Below, in pieces: positions 1 through 10,925 of a stretch of DNA of 64,000 nt (positions are counted from its first letter, which is position 1; each line of letters starts with the position of its first letter). The DNA lies in NCBI GenBank assembly GCA_032622095.1, contig CP136066.1:143621559-143685558 (forward strand), read 5' to 3'. Below the pieces are notes generated by a model. It worked only from the letters and a program-made list of their open reading frames with translations, was not told the origin of the DNA and ran no database searches. The DNA comes from Siphonodentalium dalli (taxonomy: Eukaryota > Mollusca > Scaphopoda > Gadilida > Siphonodentaliidae). A program made the translations under genes and the position numbers.

Positions 1-178
1 TGAAACTCACATTGTTTCATGAGTAAAAATTTATTTTAGACCTGGGTTCAAAAGAGGAAAACAAATATATATTTCGTTGGTCGACAAAATTGCCATAAGG
101 TCAACTGCCCAGAACGCAACATCATGACGACATTCAGCAGTGAAAAGTTTAGTCATGGAAGGAGAGAAACTTTGCTTA

Positions 179-1062
179 GGCCTGTTTTATACGACGTGTG
201 ATACACGTGTATAACTGGCTATTTTCCTGGTGAAATAAGAGAGTCGGCAATTGATCGTGTGTTACACGTCGTATAAAACCACGATACTCATCGAAATTCG
301 TCCTTACACGTGTCGACGTATTACACGACTGGCCTGGACGCGTAACTCATCACTTGTTCGTCAATTGCGCGTCGCTGATTTATACGACGGGTACGACACG
401 AGTAACGGAACACAATATGGCATAATATTTCACCCCATTTTGAGCCCCAGGGCGATCGCACATGCGCAGAAGAGTTATGACTGTTTTATACGACGTGTAA
501 TACACGTGTAACGTTAACTCGTCGTCAACACGAGTTTTTAACGTTTGGTTTATATGACGTGTTAACTTTACACGTGTAATCTAGACTTGCGTCAAGGGAC
601 GTAAGGGAGTTAACCCATCGTAAACAAATAAAGTCATGTCGTCCGCTATAAATCTACGACATCTTGTCCTTCTAAAACTGTTACGGATGCGCACTGAGCA
701 TACAAAACGCAATGGAATTCTTCTCATGCTTTTGCGTCAAAGGGAGTTAATGTTGAGAACATTAATGTTGTCAGTATCTCAACTGAATATGCAATTGTGT
801 GCCCCTAGGGAGCAAAATCGGTCATGCCGACGCCTTCTTCGAAACGAGGGTTGGTTCGAAACAGTCAATGCCTATGGCGACAGACACTTCAAAAAACATT
901 CCGAATTAGTCGGGGGACTTTTAACCATATCCTTGACAATATTCGTCACCATCTCGTAGATCACACGTGTAAAGTTAACACGTCATATAAATCAAACGTT
1001 AAAAACTCGTGTTGACGACGAGTTAACGTTACACGTGTATTACACGTCGTATAAAACAGGCC
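179..1062. mobile_element. PIF/Harbinger-type non-autonomous element
   Basis: An 884-bp element. Both ends read GGCCTGTTTTATACGACGTG inwards, and the 3-bp target duplication TTA lies at 176-178 and 1063-1065. TTA/TAA duplications and GGCC-starting ends are typical of PIF/Harbinger. Inside, a second copy of the terminal repeat starts at about 481. It pairs with the right end (about 955-1060) as roughly 105-bp arms, so the element looks like a smaller copy nested in or fused to a larger one. A transposase fragment lies between the inner arms. Confidence 0.8.
814..956 (+). pseudogene. Harbinger transposase N-terminal fragment, frameshifted
   Basis: One frame reads RRLLRNEGWFETVNAYGDRH, then FKK. 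After the A6 run near 890-896 the match moves to the next frame as TFRISRGTFNHILDNI. This order (GWFETV, FKKTFR, SR.TF..IL) resembles the N-terminal part of PIF/Harbinger nucleases, just ahead of the DDE core. One base appears to be missing from the A run. The DDE catalytic part is absent because the right inverted arm begins directly after. A dead remnant that could not encode a working nuclease. Confidence 0.65.
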
Positions 1063-1136
1063 TTAGCTACATCCACTCTGAAGCTAAAAGAATCAAGTGA
1101 CTACATTTTGAGATTTTCATAGTTTTTGGGCCAGGA

Positions 1137-1139
<3 letters not shown>

Positions 1140-1177
<38 letters not shown>

Positions 1178-1481
1178 TGAATTTCTGTGCATACTGTACT
1201 ATTTGTCATGGATGTTAACATTGACATGCAAATAGAAATGAGTCATTTTGGGGTCATTCGGCCAAAAAAACATGGCTGCCAGTGGCCATCTTGGATTTCA
1301 AAATTCAAACCATGAGCATGGGCTACACTATACTGTTTGTCTGATCATATGAAATTTGTCATTTATGTCTATATTGACATTCTAAGATCTTTTAAGCCAA
1401 ACTCATTGCAAAAACAGTCCAAAAAAACTTGCAGGAAAAAAAAGATTTTGTTAGTCATCCATGAAAAAATATCCCCCCCTG
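1140..1481. mobile_element. hAT-like non-autonomous element with a 35-base G run
   Basis: The 8-bp direct repeat CAGGAACC lies at 1132-1139 and 1482-1489. The right end is CCCCCCCTG, the complement of the CAGGGG start typical of animal hAT elements. The left end is an uninterrupted run of 35 G (1140-1174), as if CAGGGG had expanded by slippage and lost its CA. The inside matches, inverted, the copy at 18645-19190 (shared TTTTTTTGGCC and AAGATGGCTG blocks). No coding potential. Confidence 0.75.
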
Positions 1482-1781
1482 CAGGAACCAGTCAATTCAA
1501 CAAGATATAGAATGCGCACCAATAAATAGATAAAAGAGTCACAACAACAACAATGATAATGGGTTAAATTCACTAAGCATTTATGTCTGTCTCTATTGAG
1601 ATGAAAACCTATTATTCAAATATACTTTTATTTCCATGAAGTACAAAATAAAATGGTTATTAATTAATTTTGCTCATTAGACTGGTCCTTGCCTCAATTG
1701 AACCAGATAAGTTATGGCAGACGCCTGGTACATTTATTTGATGCTATCAGTCATTCTGAAATTGTAATTTTGAGAAATAAC

Positions 1782-2142
1782 ATTTTCAATAGAAAATACA
1801 TATTCCCTAATAAGATACTTACACACTGAACTACATGGTATATTCATCTTTATTCACAAGAAAGGATTCTATGAGATCCGTTTAAAATGTATTATTTTGG
1901 TACGAAATAGCTTAAGTACCTTTTGAATCATTATTATTATGACGTAGCAGGTCAAAGGTCATTTGTCCACTCGTTATGTATATAAGCAAGTGGACCCACA
2001 GTAATCGGCCTCTTTTTATCCTCTTACAAGATTCGAGGGGTGTGACCGAGCAGCGGGGAGGGAAAATCCCAATTTGGGAGGGACATGGGAGTTCAGTGTG
2101 TAAGTATCTTATTAGGGAATATGTATTTTCTATTGAAAATGT
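1782..2142. mobile_element. Fold-back MITE sharing its inside with a larger element
   Basis: Inverted ends: CATTTTCAATAGAAAATAC at 1782 and its complement ending at 2142. They continue through TATTCCCTAATAAGATAC and ACACACTGAACTACATGG. The internal block 1845-2045, with TGACGTAGCAGGTCAAAGG and AAGTGGACCCACAGTAATC, recurs inverted at 6735-6945. The flanks read TAA and TTA. No protein is encoded. Confidence 0.65.
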
Positions 2143-2145
2143 TAT

Positions 2146-5100
2146 ATTCCCGTCAAAGATACGTTACACACTGAACTACATGGTAGAATCAACTCATAGG
2201 AGGAGGCTGCGAGGAATGAGATACTATTGTATTTTAGTTGAGAATAATTCTTTTGAACCTGCTGAGTTTTTTTAGCAACAAATGGATCAAAAGGTACTGA
2301 TTTGCAGATTTGATTGATGCTACCAGGTAGAGTGGAGAAAGTGGGAGAATAAGCCCAATGGCTGAAACTCTGCACCTCCCCCCTTTGGTTCTGAAGTCAG
2401 ACAAACCGGTAATTGTGAAATCTCATATGCAGGTACATGCATGTGCCACCTCCTCCGTGGAGTAAGCGGGTTATATGCAGAAAGCATAGGTCACCCAGCT
2501 CCATGGTATGTGACTGAACGAACCAAGCTATCCCGATGTTTCGACACCAGAGGAAGGAAATCTATTGTTACCTGAATGGTCAATCTGGATGTAACACAAG
2601 GAAGTAGCAACTGTAAAGACGATTAGAAACATACCACCAACTCATGTATGGTGAAGAAAACCCAGAGTTAAATAGCCACTGCATCATGCTTGTAAGGTCT
2701 GCGACCGACTGTCAGTAAATGTGCAACCCCAAATCGACAAACTGATCAAGGCGCAAAATGAGTATTTTCTATCTGACCGTCAAATGACAGTATTTTACTT
2801 CAGTTAATAAATACACCAGACAGAGGCCATATTCCGTCGGTCAATGCCCCTGATCGGAATTTACTTTAAGGCTGGAAACTGGTAACAAAAACCCCAGGTA
2901 ACTAAGTCGATCAAGAGCGTTAAATGACTTGGAAAGTCCCAAATGTTTTCTGGTATCGAAACAATCGAGAAGAAAAGTTCGGAGAGTCCTGAGTTGTAAA
3001 CTACTTCCACAGCCTGTCAATCCAATAGTGTATGCAGTTACATGTACACATGATTGAAAGGAATACTTTGCAGTCTGCACAGGGAAGGATCCAGATAATT
3101 TTTGGGGACACCTGTTCTGTATTTGAGTATGTGCCCATATAAATTTGGATGTTAAAATATTCAGTACTGGATACTTGATTGTGCAAATAAAGGCTCCATA
3201 TTATAGACTATATATCAAATGCGGGCTGATGATTTGCATTACTAGTACATTTTGTTGAATTATAAAAAAAAAAATTCCTTGAAAATATGGAAGATCCAAC
3301 TTGAATAAATACTATCTACATGGAATTTGGGGACATTTGGGTCTCTATAGTTTGGGCACCCAAACCTGTAACAGGTATCAAAACATCCCTGGATCCTTCT
3401 CTGAGTCTGCATGTAACTTATGAGAAAATGTGTAGAAGGAGGAGACCCATCGTGATGGAACTACTCCAAACAATCTGAAAGAAAGAACAGGCCATGGATG
3501 ATTAAGGTCTAAAAACAACCAGAATGTCGATAACAAGAAGATTGTATCTTCTGGTTATTCACTGATTGTTCTTAACAGACGAAGGGCCCGGGTCCATGAG
3601 CTGTGTGTAGCTCACCTCATCCACCAAGGCGAAAGTACACAGCAATGCCCAAAGCAACCGACCACCCAACCACAGCAGAACCACGGGCAACCCTCCAGGA
3701 CCCAACCGGAAACACGGCCCGCCGCCACCCATCGGAAAGCTCTCGTCGAGAGCCCCCCGATGAACAGCAACAAGCCACACCACCGACCAAATCCCGAAAA
3801 ACCACCCACAACTCTGCCGCGGCCAAACACCCCGAGCACCACTGTACACCCATTCGACATGTGGTCAAGGAGGTACGCCAGTAATGTGAACAGAAGGGCA
3901 CATTTTACTGAAGACCAATCACATGTGTGTATGGTCGGACGGTTGTCTGCCGCTCATACAGTGAGGACCCGGACCCTAGTTCCTCCCCGTGGGCAGAGAC
4001 TCCGTCGCCAACAATGATTGCCTCATGTGCGCCATTAGACGAATAGCTCGTCTGTTGTGTAGTAATTCAAGACAGCCTGTCAAAAAAGGAGCACTGAGTA
4101 CAGTAACGCCCAACTCAATCAAGCAGGGCATCAATGAGTTTTGTTGGCATGACGCAGGGCTCAAAGTTCTGAAATGCACAGGTTCCCATGGAACAGGTTA
4201 TTACCTACCGTACCCGCCACCCCAGAAGATTGTGTGAGTTCAATTGTCTATCGTAACCCGATAAGCGAACCCAAACTGGAAAGCGATAATATTGAGCGAG
4301 AATAGATCTAATCCTGGTACTACAGGGAAAGCTCATTGGGATTGTCCTAAGGCTGTAGAGTCAAAAGATGATGAATGTTCTACGCAAAGAGAAATATGAT
4401 TCCCAACTTGGTTAGCAGAAAAACCCAGCCCAACACCGCAGAAGGCCCGAGTGATGCTCGCAAAAATCTTAGAAGGAATCCAAGGCTTGGTGTAATGCCC
4501 CATGGTACCGTAGTAAGGGTGAAAGATGATCTGTGTACATTTACCACTAGAAGAATCGAACGGTCACCCATAAACAAAGGACAATGCTAATCAGTGACAG
4601 GTGGAAAGGTAATAAGTTTGAGCCTAGGTAAAACTGCATGAAAAAACAAATTGAGTGTCTGTTAAAAGTCTCTGCCCCGGCCGATGACTGCGCTATGTTC
4701 ACTGTTATAGACAGCACCCGAGATTACCCGGCATTAGACAGCACACTGTCTGGTGGCCCAGTGCTCGGTCCCCCCTCGAACCCCCCAGGACCCATATCCG
4801 AGGAGAGAAACTGCGTCTGCAACCCCTCGATGCCTTGCAATTAACTTAGTTCTTTGTGACAGACAAGAAAAAGCAGCAAGAGCTCTTCGAAATCCAAAGT
4901 GAGAATCAGGATTCGCGTTGGATGGCAAGTAGCCCTGTTAATTAGAAATGTAATCGAAATGTGGAATCGTCAGATCCAAGCAATGGATTTTGTTATCTTT
5001 AGAGTAAAAAACTGAATAAACAGGACTGTGTAAGCCTTGGAAGAGACATCGAGGAGTGATTAATGAGCAGACTGATTCCCCCCTAACCGGAGCCAGCTTA

Positions 5101-6966
5101 AACCCTGACAGGAAGCAGAATCATACAGTGTAGCCAGTAGGGCAGTGGCGACCTACTAGGTCACGACACGAATCCAAAAACCTGACCAACAGGACGACAC
5201 CACACTAGTGTTTCTAAATGCACACAATCTGCATTGAACTACATGTTGAATGGGCAGAGCAGTCAAATATACATAGAATGAACCGAAACTTTTAGATCAC
5301 ACGAGCCCAAGATCTGAGATATTACTCGATTCATGTATCACCCCCCAAGACAGTGACTATGAAACGCTACGGCCCCAGTGGCTACACTGGTACAACTTGC
5401 CTCCCGCCAAATAGCAAGCATTTGAAGGTCATGCAGAGTCCCGGGAAATGGTCTTTACAGCAATTCCACCCGAGGGTAGATGCCAGGGAGCAACTTACTT
5501 GGAAATTTTGATTATCAAATAAATAGCTTCACATGGACATGATGAGATAGTATTTTGTTCTCAATCTCAAAGTTGACATAAAATTCATACCAAATTGCAT
5601 GGCTATTATCCAAGTTTGGATGGCAAATTGTGATGCGATACCAGTTAAGTTGCTCCCTAGGGGGCTGACAGATTTTGTACATCGCACATGCTTGTGAAAG
5701 GGATGTGGGAGGACGAAATCTGAGGTAGGAACCAGCAGGAGCGGGCGAGCATGGTCGGATCCGTGAACACTGGAACCCACCCTCGGAACAGTATGGCGTC
5801 TGGCTACAGTGAATTCAATGGTGAAGTATGCGGCTGGGCCACCTCAAGGTCCGCATGGAACGAGGAATTGGATTAGCCTGAACCTGCTTGACAATGGGGT
5901 TACTGAAACCGAGGCCACACGAGGAAGAAAATAGCCTGTGGTATGACCAGTTACATGTATACGGATCAGGAAAGGGACCCAAAAATTTACCATGAAAGTA
6001 GGTGACTGATGCGTCACATTATTATTTGTGAAATTATGTCATATTGATCCGACAAAAAAGTTATTTTGTTGGCAAACAATCTCAATGTATTGTAAATTAT
6101 TTCATAGTGAACTATGAGCCAAGCAAAACCACACAAGTGAGTTATTTCATAGATAAACGAAAAGGGACCCAAACCTGATCCCTAATTTTGCTACATATGT
6201 CAACATGAAACAGATTTGTGAGTGACAATTTCAGAATTTCGACGTAAACAAAACGAATGTTGTCACGTGCCAATTTCAACATAAACAAAGTTATAAACCA
6301 ATGTTGTCTCACTGGTTGAATGTTCTAATACTTACATTCTAAAACCACAAGAAACAGAGATAACATAACAACTGTGCTGTATAGGCATTGTCCCAGAAAG
6401 TTCAACACGTGAACCGCTGCATATAAACTGACGAAGTGCAATTCCGAAATTAATTCCGAATTCTAAACCACGTGTTCCGAAACCGGAAGTTGGGAAATTA
6501 CCCACAATTTTCAACAGAACAATATAGTTTTTGTATTTTATTTGCGCTAAAACAAATAAAACAGGGAAATTGAATGAAATTGTCACTCTGATATTAATTT
6601 AATAATTATTGTGTCGTTTCCAAAATTGAACCGATGTCACAACAAGTTAAAAAATGTGGAACGGAATTGTTAAATGAAGCCGACAATAATATGTGGTTTC
6701 ATTTCTCATAGCGTTAGTTTTTACTTCCCTTCGAATCTTGTCACAAGAGAAAAAGAGGCCGATTACTGTGGGTCCACTTGCTTATATACATAACGAGTGG
6801 ACAAATGACCTTTGACCTGCTACGTCATAATAATAATGATTCAAAAGGTACTTAAGCTATTTCGTACCAAAATAATAAATTTTAAACGGATCTCATAGAA
6901 TCCTTTCTTGTGAATAAAGATGAATATACCATGTAGTTCAGTGTGTAACGTATCTTTGACGGGAAT
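2146..6966. mobile_element. Large unknown element with inverted ends
   Basis: The left end at 2146-2186 (TTCCCGTCAAAGATACG, then the ACACACTGAACTACATGG block) is repeated inverted at 6923-6966. Further in, the right arm matches the inside of the neighbouring MITE. The 4.7 kb between is richer in G and C than its surroundings, has no long ORF and no domain I recognise, and contains the T-depleted hairpin at 3640-3846. It may be a non-autonomous giant copy, or two MITE copies flanking captured DNA. Confidence 0.5.
3640..3846. repeat. Family A hairpin with strand-specific loss of T
   Basis: Base by base this follows the family A palindrome (compare 9538-9753 and 31346-31564), but T is replaced by C almost throughout. 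For example ATTATGGGTAAC reads ACCACGGGCAAC, and GGAAATATGGC reads GGAAACACGGC. Only 10 T remain in 3640-3840, against about 60 expected from siblings. Seven precede C and three precede G. A on the plus strand is not depleted. The sequence on either side looks normal. Overlapping reading frames here are a by-product of losing T-containing stop codons and do not indicate genes. Confidence 0.9.
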
Positions 6967-7004
6967 ATACCACTGCTCTCATTAAAATCATATTATGCCA
7001 AGCC

Positions 7005-7412
7005 TGCTGATATGGTGTCTGTCATTTGCAGACTGAGGTCCCCAGAGGGTTAATTTAGTGATGCTATGCCGCACAGCCTCTGGGGACCTCATCCTGCTTT
7101 GGCCTCATCTTATGGCAAGTATTTTTAGTCTCAAATTAAAATTATACTAGTTACTTTTTCCCTTCTGGGAAGTTTCTATATCCCTAATTTGCAGAACATA
7201 AAATGGATAATCGAGGTGACTAATGGGTTAACATCACCAATTTCAACTGGGGAAACTTCATTCTGATCCTAGGTCTCCCATAGCATTTGAGGCCTGAGCA
7301 GAATTAGGTTCACAGAGGGTGAATTTGGTGATGCTAGCCTGCCATGCGGGATAGTGTCACTAAATTCACCCTCTGGGGACCTCATAAATGACAGACACCA
7401 TATTTCCAGGCT
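7005..7412. repeat. Family C palindromic element, copy 1
   Basis: Family C is about 430 bp. It starts GTGTCTGTCATTTGCAGAA, then AGGTCCCCAGAGGGTGAATT, and closes with the complement of both. Between the end hairpins lies a conserved middle (TTACTTTTTCCCTTCTGG). This copy ends only about 14 bases short of the splice donor of the last prune exon in the window. Confidence 0.85.
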
Positions 7413-7426
7413 TTTAATACACCTAC

Positions 7427-8533
7427 CTGGAATGTAATCTTCCTACTCTGCGGTCTCGTTCTCGCTGCTGACTGAGTTCCGAAAGCTTCCGACAGCTTAC
7501 TCAGTGCAGAGCTATCGATAGCCTCGCCTTCTTCTCCGTCATTGCTGCCATCGGAAACATCCTCACTACTCGAATGTCCATTGGAATCAGTCTCAACCTC
7601 GAAACCCGTACTAGCACTACCACTTGATTTAATAATGTTAATGAAATCTGAATCGTCTGGAAGAGATTTTTTCGTAACATGATTTGATAAAAGGTCAGCA
7701 TAACTATTTGGTGGCGTGAATGGAAATTTACTCGCCGATTTGTCTTCCAAATTATTACTCACATCATTAAGAAAATCTCTTCCTTTGTTGATTTTCCTCA
7801 CGGTTTCAATATTATTGAAACTTGGTAAATTTCGGTCTCTTGACATAATATCTATACTTCCATCAAACAAGCTATTAGGAGGAGTGAACGTTTCTTGTCC
7901 TTCTCCGTCGCTAGTGTGTTCACTCGTCTGATTAGAGTTGTCTCCCTTATTTATCATCGCCTTCTTATCCTTTATCCTTTGGACCATTTCAGAGTTATTA
8001 AAACTTGGAAGCGAATAATCATCAGGAAATTTATTAAAACCTGGTTCTATAAAACTGTTTGGCGGTGTTGCTGGATAGCTGGACATTCTTGATGGTTGCC
8101 CTGACGACATCTCCATGGGACTCCCTGTCCCTGTTGACACATCGTCATCATTCGGAGCCCCACTAACCTCAGCCAATGCGTTATCAACATTGATATTAAC
8201 TAAATTATCAATAAAGTCATTAACCTGAGGGTTGTTATCAACAGCATTAATATTAACATTAGCGTCTGCTCGATCTTCATGGCCGCATCCTCCGACTACA
8301 CATTTTGAAGGCTCTTTTGATGGCGACCCCATTTCAACATCGGACTCCTGGCCAGGAGGCTTATCATAGGGATCTGTTTTATATGCCCTGGCATAAGCCT
8401 TTACCAGGGGGAGCACCTGTTTACGGGAAGCTCGAACATTTTCCTGTGAGTACACATGCATATAACGAAGATCTGTCTGTCGTAGCTTTAGCTCTAAAGA
8501 TGGGTCCTTACTCTCCTCCAGAATTTGAGAAAA
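7427..8533 (-). CDS. prune-like DHH phosphoesterase: end of DHHA2 domain and acidic tail (exon G)
   Basis: 369 codons, phase 0 at both ends; acceptor TTTCATTTCAG, donor CAG|GTAGGT. The first 50 residues complete the DHHA2 domain. ASRKQVLPLV holds the SRK motif that binds phosphate in this superfamily. The rest looks disordered and rich in D, E, S and N. It carries three copies of TPPNS (spaced 61 and 56 residues), two followed by LPSFNN and one by LPDDSD. Human PRUNE1 has one comparable TPMNS...LP stretch in its tail. Because the exon ends in phase at a good donor, more coding sequence should follow below the window; in PRUNE2 that is a BCH domain. The large acidic exon favours a PRUNE2-like or ancestral long form. 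Confidence 0.93.
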
Positions 8534-8566
8534 CTGAAATGAAAAATCACTTATATAATACATAAG

Positions 8567-8594
8567 TCCATATATAAATATATATATATATATA
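8567..8594. repeat. AT microsatellite
   Basis: A nearly pure (TA)n tract in the intron, about 35 bases upstream (in the gene's sense) of the exon G acceptor. Confidence 0.8.
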
Positions 8595-9096
8595 GCTTTA
8601 TCTTATACCAGTTTGAATTTTTACTGTATATTAAACTTTCACTATATCTCATATACCGGATTGTGTATTATATTTCAAGAAATGGACTGTGTGCAGGGTG
8701 ACATTTCTAGGGGCTCTGCGAATTGGCACTTTTCTGCATATTCAAAATCTTATATCGAATCGGGAAGCCAATGGCGACATCGAATCGAATCTCAAATCGA
8801 ATAACCTAGCCACCTGTCCAGAATGTAGGTCATCGAAGTCAGTACCGATTTTATTCCTATAAGGTCTCGATAAATATCAGTTAAATTACTTTGACTGAAA
8901 ATAACATCACCTGTGCAATTCTCCAGTTGTATGAGTTAAGTTTCATAATTATCGGTAAGACACACATTTAATATCAGCATGTGCGATGAAGTCACGCCAT
9001 TCTTTAACGTTCTTTAAATGACTTGCGATCGCTGCAGTTTATTATCGTTTTCGATGAAAACTTCGCGTTTATTTGATCATGTGATAAAAGGTATCT

Positions 9097-9229
9097 CACA
9101 CTCGTCCTATTTTATATGTAATTTATCAACCTCGTCCACTAAATTCTATTTGAGCCTCGGTAAACCTCGGCTCAAATCGAATTTAGTGAACTCGGTTGAT
9201 AAATTCCGTATAAAATAGAAACTCATGTG
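9097..9229. repeat. Single fold-back hairpin of about 133 bp
   Basis: The left arm reads CCTATTTTATATGTAATTTA, then CCACTAAATTC and GAGCC; the right arm returns GGCTC, GAATTTAGTGAA, TTGATAAATTCCGTATAAAA. The loop is about 12 bases (TCGGTAAACC). It sits in the intron between exons F and G. I see no second copy in the window. Confidence 0.7.
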
Positions 9230-9537
9230 CAAAAAGAATCATTAATTTGATCCAGTTTGATATCAATACAGAATAATCTACAGACATATTCATGGTCTGA
9301 TAATGTGACATTAACTGGCGGTATATTTACATGCATGTACGTGTACACCCATAATGCAGTTTGCGAAAATTGGGTACATCAAGATCTATAAACATCCCAA
9401 AAACACAGTTAGCTAATAATAAAACGCTCAGCCCTTTGGACAGTTCGTCCCTCATATGATCTTTTTGACAGTGAAACAACCTCTAATATAAATACGAAAT
9501 TAGCATAATACGACAAATATCATGGATGCATCACTAC

Positions 9538-9753
9538 TACAGTAATGCCCTCAGTAATCGACTTTTTAACTACAGCAGAATTATGGGTAACTATTCAGGA
9601 TTTTGTCGGAAATATGGCTTGTTGCCATTCATCGGAAAGCTCTCGGGAGAGCTTTCCGATGAATGGCAACAAGCCATATTTCCGACTAAATCCTGAAAAG
9701 TTACCCATAATTCTACTGTAGTTAAAGAGTCGATTACTTAGGGCATTACTGTA
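9538..9753. repeat. Family A hairpin, copy 2
   Basis: Full-length palindrome, used here as a reference for the family. It starts TACAGTAATGCCCT, contains ACCACAGCAGAATTATGGG and CGGAAATATGGCTTGTTGCC, turns around at AAGCTCTC..GAGAGCTT, and ends GGGCATTACTGTA. Outer TA plus CAGTAATG ends suggest a Tc1/mariner-type MITE with TA duplication. Intron F-G. Confidence 0.9.
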
Positions 9754-9834
9754 TATTTCATCATCACCCTTTGTGGCTTTAAAAAAACCCTCAGATTAAT
9801 TAATTTCCCCCTTTTTGGCAAAGCTACCGCTCAC

Positions 9835-9993
9835 TTTTTGGCGAAGTTTGTCATTTTTGGTATAGACTGCTAGCTGCCTTTGCTGGTACTCCGCATCGAG
9901 AGCACACAGCGTCATGATGACCACAACTTTAGCTTGCACTTCACGACGGAAAGATTCCAAGTCACTCTGGAAGTCTCGTCGGCCAAACAGCTC
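9835..9993 (-). CDS. prune-like protein: DHHA2 core (exon F)
   Basis: 53 codons, phase 0 to 0; acceptor CCTTACAG, donor AAA|GTGAGC. It encodes ELFGRRDFQSDL..., the strand AKVVVIMTLCALDAE, and QRQLAVYTKN. This corresponds to the part of PRUNE1 where a hydrophobic strand ending in MT is followed by RQLAIF. DHHA2 closes over the active site of the DHH domain, so this exon belongs to the catalytic fold. It sits between exon E (15337) and exon G (8533). Confidence 0.92.
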
Positions 9994-10019
9994 CTGTAAG
10001 GAATTCATATTTATGGAAC

Positions 10020-10540
10020 TTTAAAACGAAATATTCTTTACACAATTGAAATAAGAGCATAATATGAAATCTTTAGATAACTTCATATGTGAGATGTTGT
10101 GATAATAACAAAACTGCAGATATATTTTAAGAGCCAACAAATTCATCAGAAATGGATGAACGGAACCAGAATTGAACTTGGCCAGGAATTTCTCTAGTCC
10201 AAGTTCCTTCGATGTAAACCAGCTAGTGAAATTGGTTGGGATAACGCTGTTCCATGTATATATCTTTCTATAGCAGACTTTAAAACCCAGATCCAGTGGT
10301 GAAATTTTTCATCAATTTTAATAGATTTTACCCTACAAATCAATACATGATGCTACATACATCGGAAAGAGTGACATCTTACTGTCATAATGATGTATTA
10401 TAAATCTAACGTTTTGTTTACATGTAATACACGAGGTCAAATGAGTTCATATTTATGTAAGTATTGTGATCAAATAAATGTTTTACATTACATTACATTA
10501 CTACGTTCAGTTGACAACTCTTGTGAAGTTCTGTATCTGT
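10020..10540. other. Intron E-F stretch with nothing identified
   Basis: AT-rich intron sequence with a short ATTAC repeat near 10484-10500. No ORF, palindrome or known repeat family recognised. Confidence 0.5.
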
Positions 10541-10619
10541 AGATATTAAAGTGCAGGAACCAATTCTGGTTGTAGACACACTGGTCCAGGTGCTATCATG
10601 GCCGAGTAACTTTATAACC

Positions 10620-10925
10620 CTGTGGAGACTCCAGTAGCGTTCTTTAACGTGCACACACCGAGGCATGTATACGGGTCAGCCATTAATGTCCGCGCCCGAT
10701 CGGACAGCGTACTGCACCCACGACAACATACCTGGACAATTGTTGTAATGGGGGAAGTCGGCATTTTGCATTCGGATCTTTATTCAGTTATCTCGAATGA
10801 GACTATTCAGCCTGACAAACTTGGTATCTGACCGAGTTCTGATTTTTGTCAGAAACACTGACCAGGTTGCGATCCCCGGTCCGCTAGCACGAGAGACCAT
10901 TACGCTACCTCTCGGCTACCGATAA
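10620..10925 (-). mobile_element. tRNA-derived SINE-like element
   Basis: Reading the minus strand from about 10925, TAGCCGAGAGG fits an RNA polymerase III box A. About 35 bases on, GGATCGCAACC matches box B at 9 of 11 positions. The body carries a CTGAATAAAG..CCGAATGC block and, near the end, GTGCACGTTAAAGAACG, a motif I associate with molluscan repeats. No clear poly(A) tail or target duplication, so an old copy is likely. Confidence 0.5.

Noticed and set aside
251-511. 86-codon frame inside the Harbinger element
   Set aside because: Made of the terminal repeat and without transposase features; it starts at TTG.
3559-3901. Several overlapping reading frames of 80-96 codons on both strands
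   Set aside because: They arise because loss of T removed stop codons from the hairpin; products are low-complexity and match nothing.
10860-10925. Functional tRNA gene
   Set aside because: Box A and box B are recognisable but the cloverleaf does not close well, and the sequence continues into a SINE-like body.
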